A stretch of 56,900 bases of DNA from NCBI GenBank assembly GCA_004297005.1, contig SCVA01000055.1, forward strand, positions 1 through 56,900. Direction: 5' to 3'. This document shows, piece after piece, positions 21,121-28,693 of the stretch. The position numbers and the translations under genes are program-made. The notes beneath the pieces were generated by a model. The model saw nothing but the letters and a program-made list of their open reading frames with translations, did no database searches and was not told the origin of the DNA. Source of the DNA: Nevskiaceae bacterium (GTDB lineage: Bacteria > Pseudomonadota > Gammaproteobacteria > Nevskiales > Nevskiaceae). Each line of letters opens with the position of its first letter. Within the stretch, counting starts at the first letter, position 1.

Positions 21121-21268
21121 GGCTGGCGGCCAGAGGGGTAAAAGAGGCGCGCAGTTTACTTGATGCCGCCAATCGGCCCCCGGGTCTGTCGGTCCGGCGG
21201 ACGGCTGGGGTTCAGTCTGCGCGGCTACACTCAACACCCGCCCTTTGCCCTACGCACCGGATCGTCCG

Positions 21269-23716
21269 ATGGCCAAGCCGCTCAAGTTCCTCCTCGTCTT
21301 CCTGGCCGGCCTGCTGCTTTTGCTGGCCGCGGCGATCGTCGCGCTGCCCTTCCTGTTTGATCCCAACGACTTCCGCGGCAAGCTCTCGGAGGCGGTAAAA
21401 AAGGAGACCGGCCGCGAGTTCTCGGTGGGCGAGATCCGGCTCAGCGTCTTCCCCTGGATCAGGGTGGAGATCGCCGACGCGGTGCTTGGCAATGCCGCCG
21501 GCTTTGGCAGCGAGCCCATGCTGCGGCTGAAGTCTGCCGAGCTGGGGGTCAAGCTGATGCCCTTGCTGCGTGAGGGCCGGGTGGAGGCCAGCGAACTGAA
21601 GCTTTCCGGCCTGCGCGCGGTGCTGGCGGTGAACGCCGAGGGCCTGAGCAACTGGGCCGATCTGCTGGCCCTGCAGAAGCAGAAGAAGGAAGAACCGGAG
21701 GCGGCCGACGCGGGTGGCGGTGGCCTGACCGACCTCGACATTGCCGGAGTGGAGCTGGAGGACGTGGCGCTCAGCTATGCCGACGCCCAGGCCGGCAAGG
21801 ACTACGCGCTGGAAAACCTGCGGCTCAAGCTCGGCCGCTTACGCCCGGGCGAGACGCTGCCTTTCGAGGGAGCGCTCACGCTTAACTCCGGGGCGCCCAA
21901 GGCGCGCGCGGGGCTGGAGTTCGAGGGCGATCTGCGTTTCGAGGCCGACAGCGGTTCCGCCCAGGTCTCCGACTTGAAGCTGAAGCTGGACGGCCTGAAA
22001 GAGGGCGCGACGCCCGCCGAGAGCCTGGCCGCCAAGCTGCAACTGGAAGCCCCCGCGCTCGGCTATGACGGCAAGAGCCGGGTGCTGACGGTGGCGCCGT
22101 TCAAGCTCCTGATCGAGCAGTTGCTGGCGGGCACCCCCGAGCAGCCCCGGCTGAGCGCCAAGGGCACGCTGGCGGCCAGCCTCAAGGCCGATCTGGCGCA
22201 GCGTCTGCATCAGGTTCAGGGCCTGGACCTCGCTCTGGAGACCGCCGGTAGCGCCATCCCCGGGGGCAAGGCGCAGACCCTCAAGCTGAACGGCGCGGCC
22301 AGTGCCGATCTGGCCGAGGACAGCGCCCGCATCGACGGCCTGCAACTGGAATTCGCCGGCCTCAAGGCCAGCGCCAAGCAGCTGCTGGTGGCCGGGCTCA
22401 CTGGCGAGCTGCCGACCGCCAGCGGCGATCTGACCGTGGCGCCGTTCTCGCCGCGCGGCCTGCTGACCAGCCTGGACATCAAGCTGCCGGAGATGGCCGA
22501 CGCCAAGACCTTGCAAACCGCCAGCCTGAGCGCCGCGCTGAGCGCCAATGCCAAGAGCGCGGCGTTCAAGAACCTGCTGCTGAAGCTCGACGACAGCACG
22601 CTCAGCGGCGAGCTGGCGGTGCGCGACTACAGCAGCCAGGCGCTGGCCTTCGCGCTCAAGCTCGATGCCATAGACGCCGATCGCTACCTGCCGCCCAAGG
22701 CCGCAGCCGCGCCTGCCACCGGCACCGAGGCCGCCAAGACCAATCTCAACGACACGCCCTTGCCGGTGGAGATGCTCGACAAGCTCAATGCCGAGGGCAC
22801 GCTCGCCATCGGTAAGCTCAAGCTGAAGGGCGTGACGCTCAGCGATGTGCGGCTGAAGCTGGACGCGCCCAAGAGCGGCAACAAGCGCCAGCAGCTCAGC
22901 GCTCAGCTCTACGGCGGCAACGCCAATCTGGCGCTGGATGTCAGCCCCGGCGCCAAGCCTGGCTACGCGCTCAAGACCACGCTCAGCGGCATCAGCGCCG
23001 GGCCGCTGCTCAAGGACTTTCTCGGCAAGGACTACGTCAGCGGCAAGGGTTCGGTGAACCTCGATCTGCACAGCGGCGGCCGCACGGTCGGCGAAGTGCG
23101 GCGCGCGCTCAATGGCGATGTCGCCTTCAACTTCGTCGATGGCGCGGTCAAGGGTTTCAATCTGGGCAAGACCATCCGCGACGGCCAGGCCCTGCTCAGC
23201 GTCGCCCAGGGTGGCGCGGCGCCGGCGGCAGCGGCGAGCAGCGAGCCGCAGTCCACCGATTTTGCCGAGCTGCGCGGCGCCGGCAAGATTGTCAACGGCG
23301 TGCTCAAGTCCGACCAGCTGTCGGCGAAGAATCCACTGTTTCGCCTCGAAGGCGCCGGCGAGCTCGACCTCGCCAACGAGACCATCAACTACCTCGCCAA
23401 GCCGACCCTGGTCGGCACCGCCAAGGGGCAGGGCGGCAAGGAGCTGGCCGAGCTGCAGGGCGTGGTGGTGCCGATCCGCCTGACTGGCAATCTGTTCAAG
23501 CCCAAGGTGCAGATCGACTGGCAGGCCGCCTTGCAGCAGAAGGCCGCCGACAAGCTGCGCGGCCAGTACGAGGCGAAGAAGGAAGAGCTGCAGGAGCACC
23601 GCGAGGAGATCAAGCAGAAGGCGGTGGACGAACTCAACAAGGGCCTGATGAAGCTGTTCGGCGGCAACAAGAAGCCGCCCGCCGAACCGGCACCGGGCAG
23701 CACGCCGCAGCCCTGA
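21269..23716 (+). CDS. asmA: AsmA-family inner-membrane protein
   Basis: 815 aa with one N-terminal transmembrane helix (FLLVFLAGLLLLLAAAIVALP) and a long, repetitive, beta-rich periplasmic region rich in Leu-Lys-Leu and Gly-Ala motifs, ending in a charged tail. The opening after the helix (FDPNDFRGKLSEAVKKETGREFSVGEIRLSVFP, given here as a position marker in residues about 30-62) is characteristic of the AsmA N-domain. AsmA-like proteins belong to the bridge-like lipid-transfer superfamily and influence outer-membrane assembly and phospholipid transport. The start at ATG 21269 is preferred to an upstream TTG at 21245. It precedes a START-like gene, mutY and yggX in one direction with tiny gaps, an order also seen in pseudomonads. 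Confidence 0.92.
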   Translation: MAKPLKFLLVFLAGLLLLLAAAIVALPFLFDPNDFRGKLSEAVKKETGREFSVGEIRLSVFPWIRVEIADAVLGNAAGFGSEPMLRLKSAELGVKLMPLLREGRVEASELKLSGLRAVLAVNAEGLSNWADLLALQKQKKEEPEAADAGGGGLTDLDIAGVELEDVALSYADAQAGKDYALENLRLKLGRLRPGETLPFEGALTLNSGAPKARAGLEFEGDLRFEADSGSAQVSDLKLKLDGLKEGATPAESLAAKLQLEAPALGYDGKSRVLTVAPFKLLIEQLLAGTPEQPRLSAKGTLAASLKADLAQRLHQVQGLDLALETAGSAIPGGKAQTLKLNGAASADLAEDSARIDGLQLEFAGLKASAKQLLVAGLTGELPTASGDLTVAPFSPRGLLTSLDIKLPEMADAKTLQTASLSAALSANAKSAAFKNLLLKLDDSTLSGELAVRDYSSQALAFALKLDAIDADRYLPPKAAAAPATGTEAAKTNLNDTPLPVEMLDKLNAEGTLAIGKLKLKGVTLSDVRLKLDAPKSGNKRQQLSAQLYGGNANLALDVSPGAKPGYALKTTLSGISAGPLLKDFLGKDYVSGKGSVNLDLHSGGRTVGEVRRALNGDVAFNFVDGAVKGFNLGKTIRDGQALLSVAQGGAAPAAAASSEPQSTDFAELRGAGKIVNGVLKSDQLSAKNPLFRLEGAGELDLANETINYLAKPTLVGTAKGQGGKELAELQGVVVPIRLTGNLFKPKVQIDWQAALQQKAADKLRGQYEAKKEELQEHREEIKQKAVDELNKGLMKLFGGNKKPPAEPAPGSTPQP

Positions 23717-23722
23717 GGCGGG

Positions 23723-24289
23723 ATGCGCTGCCTACTGCTGGCGGCTGGTTTTCTCGCGGCGCCGGCCTACCCCTACGACTTGCGCGAGCTGAGCATCGGC
23801 CACCAGGGCGCGGACTACCGGGTGAGCCTGGTTGCCGAGCTGGCCGCGCCTGCCGCCGCGGTCTACGCGCGCCTGGCCGACTTCGCCGCGCTGTCTGCCC
23901 TGAACCCCTCATTGCAGGTGCAGGCGCTGTCGCCCCCGACCGCCGACGGGCGCCAGCATCTGGTCAGCCAGGCCGAGTTCTGCGTGCTGCGCCTGTGCCA
24001 GGTGCTGCGCCACAGCCAGCAGGTGCACAGCCTGTGGAGCGGGCAGGGCGGCAGCATCGTTGCGGTTACCGAGCCGCCGCCGGCTAGCGACTTCCAGAGC
24101 GGTGAGTCGGACTGGACCGTGAGCGCCGTCGGAGAAGGCCGCAGCCGGCTGCGCTTCGAGTCCAGGCTGCGCCCGGACTTCTGGCTGGCGCCGGTGCTCG
24201 GCCCCTGGATGCTGGAACGACGCCTGCGCGAGGAAACCCTGATCACCGTGCAGCGCCTGGAGTCACAGGCGCAGGAACGCGTGCCATGA
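23723..24289 (+). CDS. Exported SRPBCC/START-like protein
   Basis: 188 aa, starting 6 bp after asmA. The first 17 or so residues (MRCLLLAAGFLAAPAYP) look like a cleavable signal peptide, so the product is probably periplasmic. The rest resembles the polyketide cyclase/START helix-grip fold: an initial helix around AAPAAAVYARLADFAALSALNPSLQ, a string of beta strands and a C-terminal helix (LEERRLREETLITVQRLE-like region at residues about 160-180). Such folds bind lipids or other hydrophobic ligands. Position between AsmA and MutY suggests, by inference only, a role beside AsmA in envelope lipid handling. The TGA overlaps the mutY ATG (ATGA). Confidence 0.8.
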   Translation: MRCLLLAAGFLAAPAYPYDLRELSIGHQGADYRVSLVAELAAPAAAVYARLADFAALSALNPSLQVQALSPPTADGRQHLVSQAEFCVLRLCQVLRHSQQVHSLWSGQGGSIVAVTEPPPASDFQSGESDWTVSAVGEGRSRLRFESRLRPDFWLAPVLGPWMLERRLREETLITVQRLESQAQERVP

Positions 24290-25458
24290 GCTTGCCTGGG
24301 CCGGATGCCGGCAGCTTCGCCAGCCGCCTGCTCGCTTGGTTTGACCAGCATGGCCGCCACGACCTGCCCTGGCAGCATCCGCGCAGCGCCTACCGCGTCT
24401 GGCTCTCGGAGGTGATGCTGCAACAGACCCAGGTGGCGGCGGTGATCCCGTACTTCGAGCGCTTCCTGGGCCGCTTTCCCGACCTGCGCAGCCTGGCCGA
24501 GGCGCCCGGCGAGGAGGTGATGCGCTACTGGGCGGGCCTCGGCTATTACGCCCGCGCCCGCAACCTGCACGCCGCTGCCAGGGCGGTGGTCGAGCGTCAC
24601 GGCGGCGAGTTCCCCAGCGACTACGCGGCGGTGCTGGCGCTGCCGGGCATCGGCCGCTCCACCGCCGGCGCGATCCTGGCGCAGGCCCACGGCCAGCGCC
24701 ACGCCATCCTCGACGGCAATGTGAAGCGGGTGCTCTCGCGCTGGGCCGGCATCGCCGGCTGGCCGGGCGAGGCGGCGGTGGCCGAGCAGCTCTGGGCCTG
24801 CTCCGAGCGCCTGCTGCCCGAGACCCGGCTGGCCGACTACACCCAGGCGCTGATGGATCTCGGCGCCAGCCTGTGCAGCGCCCGCAAGCCGCGCTGCGGT
24901 GACTGTCCGCTGGCCGCCGACTGCCGCGCCAGGCTCGAAGGCCGCACCGCCGAACTGCCGGGGGCCAAGCCCAAAGCCAAGAAGAAGGCGCGGCCGCAGC
25001 GCGAGGCCTGGCTGATCGTCGCCAGCGACGAGCAGGGCCGCTGGCTCTTGGAGCAACGGCCGGGCGCCGGCATCTGGGGCGGGCTCTGGTGCCCGCCGGT
25101 GGTGGACCTCGCCGAAGACTGGGCGGCGGCGCTGCAGCAGCGTCACGGCCTGCGCCTGGAGGCGGTGCAGACCGACACGCCGATCGACCACGCCTTCAGT
25201 CACTACGACCTGCGCCTGCATCCCCTGCGTGGCCGTCTGGTCGCACCTGCGGCTGCCGCCGCCCTGCGCGAATCTGTCCCGCAGGCCTGGCACCACCCGG
25301 CCGAGTTGAGCGCCGGCGTGGTGGCCCTGCCGGCGCCGATCGCCCGCTACGCCGAGCGCCAGGCCGCGCCCACCGACTTGCTGGGGCAGACTGCCCTTGC
25401 TAGCGTCCGCCGCCCGCGTCGCCGCGCGACCCCAAAATCACCGAGCCCCGCCTCATGA
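24286..25458 (+). CDS. mutY: MutY, A/G-specific adenine DNA glycosylase
   Basis: It removes adenine mispaired with 8-oxoguanine, preventing G:C to T:A transversions. The 390 aa protein has the HhH-GPD fold with catalytic Glu42 (WLSEVMLQQTQV), the helix-hairpin-helix LPGIGRSTAGAIL and Asp143 (LDGNVKRVLSR). The [4Fe-4S] loop is complete: Cys197-x6-Cys204-x2-Cys207-x5-Cys213. After a lysine-rich linker (PKAKKKARP) comes the C-terminal NUDIX-like domain that recognises 8-oxoG (GIWGGLWCPP, DHAFSHYDL). It overlaps yggX by 4 bp, the same order as in E. coli. Confidence 0.97.
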   Translation: MSLPGPDAGSFASRLLAWFDQHGRHDLPWQHPRSAYRVWLSEVMLQQTQVAAVIPYFERFLGRFPDLRSLAEAPGEEVMRYWAGLGYYARARNLHAAARAVVERHGGEFPSDYAAVLALPGIGRSTAGAILAQAHGQRHAILDGNVKRVLSRWAGIAGWPGEAAVAEQLWACSERLLPETRLADYTQALMDLGASLCSARKPRCGDCPLAADCRARLEGRTAELPGAKPKAKKKARPQREAWLIVASDEQGRWLLEQRPGAGIWGGLWCPPVVDLAEDWAAALQQRHGLRLEAVQTDTPIDHAFSHYDLRLHPLRGRLVAPAAAAALRESVPQAWHHPAELSAGVVALPAPIARYAERQAAPTDLLGQTALASVRRPRRRATPKSPSPAS

Positions 25459-25730
25459 CCCGCACTGTTCACTGCATCAAGCTCGGCCGAGACGCCGAGG
25501 GCCTGGACCGCCCGCCGCTGCCCGGTGCGCTCGGCCAGCGCCTCTACGAGCAGGTGTCGAAAGACGCCTGGCGCGAGTGGATCGCGCATCAGACCCGGCT
25601 GATCAACGAATACCGCCTGACGCTCGCCGACCCCAAGGCCCGCAAGTTTCTCAGCGAGGAGCTGGAGACCTATTTCTTTGGCAGCGGCGAGCTGACCAAG
25701 ACCGGTTACGTGCCGCCCAGCCAGGCTTAA
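25455..25730 (+). CDS. yggX: YggX, probable Fe(2+)-trafficking / oxidative-damage protection protein
   Basis: A 91-residue cytoplasmic protein with the family hallmarks MTRTVHCIKLGRDAEGLDRP at the start, Cys7, the SKDAWREWIAHQTRLINEYR block and the ending FFGSGELTKTGYVPP. In enterobacteria YggX protects labile Fe-S clusters and is linked to iron trafficking. Coupling to mutY makes sense because MutY holds a 4Fe-4S cluster and both respond to oxidative damage. Length is normal and the start is fixed by the ATGA overlap with mutY. Confidence 0.96.
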   Translation: MTRTVHCIKLGRDAEGLDRPPLPGALGQRLYEQVSKDAWREWIAHQTRLINEYRLTLADPKARKFLSEELETYFFGSGELTKTGYVPPSQA

Positions 25731-25744
25731 GCCGCCGGTTTTCC

Positions 25745-25773
25745 TTGACGGGGGCGGGCCTCGCCGCTTTAAT
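25745..25773 (+). promoter_or_regulatory. Sigma-70 promoter of tRNA-Phe
   Basis: TTGACG at 25745-25750 and TTTAAT at 25768-25773 are separated by 17 bp, each matching the sigma-70 consensus at 5 of 6 positions. Transcription would begin near 25780, 45 bases upstream of the mature tRNA. The bases between the -10 and the start are almost all G and C (ACGCGGCC), the discriminator type associated with stringent (ppGpp) control of stable-RNA promoters. Confidence 0.75.
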
Positions 25774-25824
25774 ACGCGGCCTCGCGGCTACCGACAGCCG
25801 CCGCGAGCGCTAGCAGCACAGGTT

Positions 25825-25900
25825 GGCCGGGTAGCTCAGTCGGTAGAGCAGGGGATTGAAAATCCCCGTGTCGGCGGTTCGATTCCGTCCCCGGCCACCA
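25825..25900 (+). tRNA. tRNA-Phe (GAA)
   Basis: 76-base cloverleaf with the 3' CCA encoded. The acceptor stem GGCCGGG pairs with CCCGGCC before ACCA, the D-arm contains TAGCTCAGTCGGTAGAGC, the anticodon arm GGGGA-TTGAAAA-TCCCC has anticodon GAA at 25858-25860, and the T-arm reads GGCGGTTCGATTCCGTCC. It has its own promoter upstream and a terminator downstream, so it is a monocistronic tRNA gene after yggX. No integrated element or duplicated tRNA 3' end is seen downstream. Confidence 0.98.
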
Positions 25901-25933
25901 TTCTTGCGTGGTGCCAGTTCCGCAGCTTCGATG

Positions 25934-25956
25934 ACCGCCGGCCAGGCGGTTTTTTT
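25934..25956 (+). terminator. Rho-independent terminator after tRNA-Phe
   Basis: ACCGCC (25934-25939), loop GGCCA, GGCGGT (25945-25950), followed by an uninterrupted T run to 25956. It lies 34 bases after the tRNA CCA end and isolates the tRNA from kup. Confidence 0.88.
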
Positions 25957-26126
25957 GTGCCCCCCGATCACCCGCCCGTTATCCGCTGTGCGCGGCGCTG
26001 ATCTGTGTCATCGACATTCCCCTCCTCCGGGGTGAGCCTTTCCGGCAGGATCGCGGGCTGGTGGCTGTTTCAGTCGTGCCGCGAAATTCGATCAAAAGGG
26101 GTTTTGTCCACCAAGGACGGCAACGC

Positions 26127-27989
26127 ATGGAAAAAAAGCGCGACTGGCAGTTGAGTCTGGGTGCCTTGGGGATCGTGTTCGGTGACATCGGCACCAGTCC
26201 GATCTACGCCCTGCGCGAGTGCTTCAGCCCGGCGCATGGCATCCAGCCGGAGGTCGGTAATGTTCTGGGGCTGCTGTCGCTGATCGTCTGGGCGCTGATC
26301 CTGGTGGTTTCGGTCAAGTACCTGGCCTTCGTGCTGCGGGCGGACAACAAGGGCGAGGGCGGCATTGCCGCGATGGTGGCGCTGCTCAACCCCTGGAACG
26401 CGCAGCGCGGCTCGGGCCGGTACCTGCTGATGCTCATGGGCCTGTTCGGCGCCGCCCTGCTGTATGGCGATGGCACGCTGACGCCGGCGATCTCGGTGCT
26501 GAGCGCCGTCGAAGGCCTCAACGTCGCGGCCCCGGGGCTGGAGCACTATGTCGTGCCGATCACGCTGGCGATCCTGGTGGGGTTGTTCTGGATCCAGAAG
26601 CGCGGCACCGCCGGCATCGGCGCGCTGTTCGGGCCGATCATCGTCGTCTGGTTTCTGGCGCTCGCCGCCATCGGCATCCGCGGCATCGTCGCCAATCCCA
26701 CCGTGCTGCTGGCGGTGAATCCGGTTTACGGCCTCGAGTTCCTGCTGCATCACGGCGGCGCCGGCTTTCTGGTGCTGGGTTCGGTGTTTCTGGCGGTGAC
26801 CGGCGGCGAGGCCTTGTATGCGGACATGGGCCACTTCGGGCGCCGGCCGATCCGCCTCGCCTGGTTCGTGCTGGTGCTGCCGGCGCTGCTGCTCAACTAT
26901 TTCGGCCAGGGTGCCCTGTATCTCGGCTCGGCCGCGACGGTGTCGGACCCGTTCTATCAGTCCGCTCCCAGCTTCGCGCTGTATCCCCTGATTGGTCTGG
27001 CGACGCTGGCCACCATCATTGCCTCGCAGGCGGTCATCTCCGGCACCTTTTCGCTGACACGCCAGTTGATCCAGCTCGGGCAGATGCCGCGTGCGCGGGT
27101 GGTGCAGACCTCGGCCGAGGAGCAGGGGCAGGTCTACATGCCCTTCGTCAACTGGGCGCTGATGCTGGCGACCATCGGACTGGTGCTGGGCTTCGGCAAC
27201 TCCAGCGCGCTGGCTTCCGCGTATGGCATCGCGGTGGCGACCACCATGGTGATCACCACCATCCTCGCCTTCTTCGTTGCCCGCCGCTTCGGCTGGCCGC
27301 TGCTGCTGACCGCCGCGCTGGCCGCGTTCTTCCTGGTCATCGACGGCGCGTTCTTCGTGGCCAACCTGTTCAAGATCGAAGACGGCGGCTGGTATCCGGT
27401 GACGGTGGCCCTGCTGATGTTCATCGTGATGACCACCTGGTCGCGGGGGCGCCAGTTGCTGCTGAAGCACTGGGGCCGCGATGCCCGGCCGGTGACGGAA
27501 CTGAAGCAATGGCTGGCCGGCCGCGAGATGCATCGCATCGCCGGCACGGCGGTTTTCTTCACGCCCTCGGGCCTGGTGCCGCCGCACATGCTGCGTCACC
27601 TGCAGCGCCATCACGTGCTGCAGGAGAAGGTCATCCTGCTCACCGTGGCCTACACCGCCGAGCCGCGCGTCGCCGACGAGCAGCGCGCGAAGTTCGTCGA
27701 GGTGTCCTCCGACTTGAAACAGGTGGTGCTCAGCTACGGCTTCACCGAGCAGCCGGACATCCCCGCCGGCCTGCGTCTCTGCGCGCAAAACGGGCTGGAC
27801 ATCGACCTCGAAAAGGTCACCTACTACGTTGGCCGCGAGACGGTGATTCCGGATCGCGCGGTCGAGGGCATGGCGTTCTGGCGCGAAATCCTGTTTGCCT
27901 TCCTGCTGCGCAATGCCATGCGCGCCACGACCTTCTTCCGGCTGCCGACCGACGATGTCGTCGAACTGGGCTTCTTCGTCGTGATCTAG
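26127..27989 (+). CDS. kup: Kup-type low-affinity potassium/proton symporter
   Basis: 620 aa inner-membrane protein with about 12 hydrophobic segments and a soluble C-terminal tail of roughly 160 residues. The signature GIVFGDIGTSPIYALRE is at residues about 13-29; YGDGTLTPAISVLSAVEG and GSVFLAVTGGEALYADMGHF are further family blocks. Kup/HAK/KT proteins import K+ with protons and matter mainly at low pH or under osmotic stress. Start is the ATG at 26127 behind AAGGA; an in-frame GTG at 26061 would add residues absent from the family. It is monocistronic. The 170 bp upstream show no recognised riboswitch. Confidence 0.95.
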   Translation: MEKKRDWQLSLGALGIVFGDIGTSPIYALRECFSPAHGIQPEVGNVLGLLSLIVWALILVVSVKYLAFVLRADNKGEGGIAAMVALLNPWNAQRGSGRYLLMLMGLFGAALLYGDGTLTPAISVLSAVEGLNVAAPGLEHYVVPITLAILVGLFWIQKRGTAGIGALFGPIIVVWFLALAAIGIRGIVANPTVLLAVNPVYGLEFLLHHGGAGFLVLGSVFLAVTGGEALYADMGHFGRRPIRLAWFVLVLPALLLNYFGQGALYLGSAATVSDPFYQSAPSFALYPLIGLATLATIIASQAVISGTFSLTRQLIQLGQMPRARVVQTSAEEQGQVYMPFVNWALMLATIGLVLGFGNSSALASAYGIAVATTMVITTILAFFVARRFGWPLLLTAALAAFFLVIDGAFFVANLFKIEDGGWYPVTVALLMFIVMTTWSRGRQLLLKHWGRDARPVTELKQWLAGREMHRIAGTAVFFTPSGLVPPHMLRHLQRHHVLQEKVILLTVAYTAEPRVADEQRAKFVEVSSDLKQVVLSYGFTEQPDIPAGLRLCAQNGLDIDLEKVTYYVGRETVIPDRAVEGMAFWREILFAFLLRNAMRATTFFRLPTDDVVELGFFVVI

Positions 27990-28047
27990 GACCGCTGCCG
28001 AGGAGCCACCGACGACTAGGTTTCGAACGGCCTTGGAGGCCCTGGGC

Positions 28048-28317
28048 TCAATGGCCCAGTGATCGCAGCAGCGTCAGCGGGCGGCCGCGTTGGTGTGCCA
28101 GGCTCAAGGCCGCCGCCAGTAGCGCCAGGGCAAAGCACAGCAAAGCGGCGGAACCCAGCCAGGAAGCTGCGTCGGTCTCGCGCGGAGGCTGCCAGTTGGG
28201 CGCCGTGGTGGTGCCGACGACGCTGGCTTCCGCAGCAGGTGTGTCCAGGGAGGCGAGGGCAGGCGCGGTCTCGGGGGGAGGTAGTTCCCAGTGGGCATCA
28301 ACGGCGGGAGAAAACAT
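28048..28317 (-). CDS. Small single-pass membrane protein behind an FNR/ANR-type promoter
   Basis: 89 aa, no family recognised. The first 55 residues are Pro/Ala/Thr-rich and soluble-looking; one hydrophobic helix follows (SAALLCFALALLAAALSLA) and a short basic tail (HQRGRPLTLLRSLGH), suggesting a membrane protein with an extended N-terminal arm. What makes the frame credible is its promoter: a perfect FNR/ANR palindrome at 28381-28394 with a -10 (TAGCCT) at the exact class-II spacing, giving a predicted start near 28346 and a 29-base leader. The ribosome-binding site (AGG) is weak. It converges on kup. It could be a small subunit or assembly factor of a low-oxygen respiratory process; that is guesswork. 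Confidence 0.6.
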   Translation of the reverse strand: MFSPAVDAHWELPPPETAPALASLDTPAAEASVVGTTTAPNWQPPRETDAASWLGSAALLCFALALLAAALSLAHQRGRPLTLLRSLGH

Positions 28318-28352
28318 GGCGGGCCTGCGAGGTGACGATGAACCTGGCAAGC

Positions 28353-28394
28353 AGGCTATTGGCCCTGCCGGGCTGTGCCATTGACCAGGGTCAA
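28353..28394 (-). promoter_or_regulatory. FNR/ANR box and -10 of the small membrane-protein gene
   Basis: TTGAC-CAGG-GTCAA at 28381-28394 is a perfect 5-4-5 palindrome close to the FNR/ANR consensus (TTGAT-N4-ATCAA). With its centre (28387.5) at -41.5, the predicted minus-strand start is 28346 and the -10 window (28353-28358) reads TAGCCT, matching TATAAT at its three most conserved positions (1, 2 and 6). This is the class-II FNR-activated layout. Confidence 0.75.
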
Positions 28395-28425
28395 TCGCCG
28401 GTTCGTCCCCCGCCGGAGCGGTCTT

Positions 28426-28662
28426 CTAGGCCTGAAGCCACTGAGCGATTTCCGCCACGCTGGGGATGCGGCCGCTGCTGACCAGCTTCTCGTTGATGAC
28501 CAGCCCCGGCGAGGACATCAGGTCATAGGCCAGCATGGCCTTCATGTCGGTCACCTTGACGAAGTCCGCTTCCACGCCGGCCTGGGCAGCGGCCTGGCGG
28601 GCGGTGGCTTCGAGCTTGCGGCAGTTGGCGCAGCCGGAGCCCAGAATCTTGACGGTGAGCAT
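28426..28662 (-). CDS. Mini-thioredoxin (thioredoxin_3 type) with CxxC
   Basis: 78 aa, a small thioredoxin-fold protein of the kind called redox-active disulfide protein. It begins MLTVKILGSGCANCRKLE, with the active-site CANC at residues 10-13, and has the cis-Pro loop region SSPGLVINEKLVSSGRIPS. Two ATGs lie 6 bp apart (28668 and 28662); the second is chosen because AAGGAGA is 7 bases before it and would be too close to the first. It starts 31 bp after the permease stop, so the two are an operon. This permease/mini-thioredoxin pairing recurs in many bacteria and archaea. The disulfide partner is unknown. Confidence 0.88.
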   Translation of the reverse strand: MLTVKILGSGCANCRKLEATARQAAAQAGVEADFVKVTDMKAMLAYDLMSSPGLVINEKLVSSGRIPSVAEIAQWLQA

Positions 28663-28693
28663 GAGCATTCTCCTTGCAGTGAGATCAAAAAGA

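Noticed and set aside
25957..26126. Possible riboswitch in the kup leader
   Set aside because: No known consensus (for example ydaO-type) is recognisable, and the pairing options are unremarkable for G+C-rich DNA.
25901..26126. Integrated element at the tRNA-Phe 3' end
   Set aside because: There is no duplicated tRNA end, integrase or mobility gene downstream; a terminator and kup follow at once.
28042..28059. Hairpin CTGGGC-TCAATG-GCCCAG after kup as a terminator
   Set aside because: Six-bp stem with no T run on either strand, and it overlaps the stop of the small membrane-protein gene. Too weak to annotate as a terminator.
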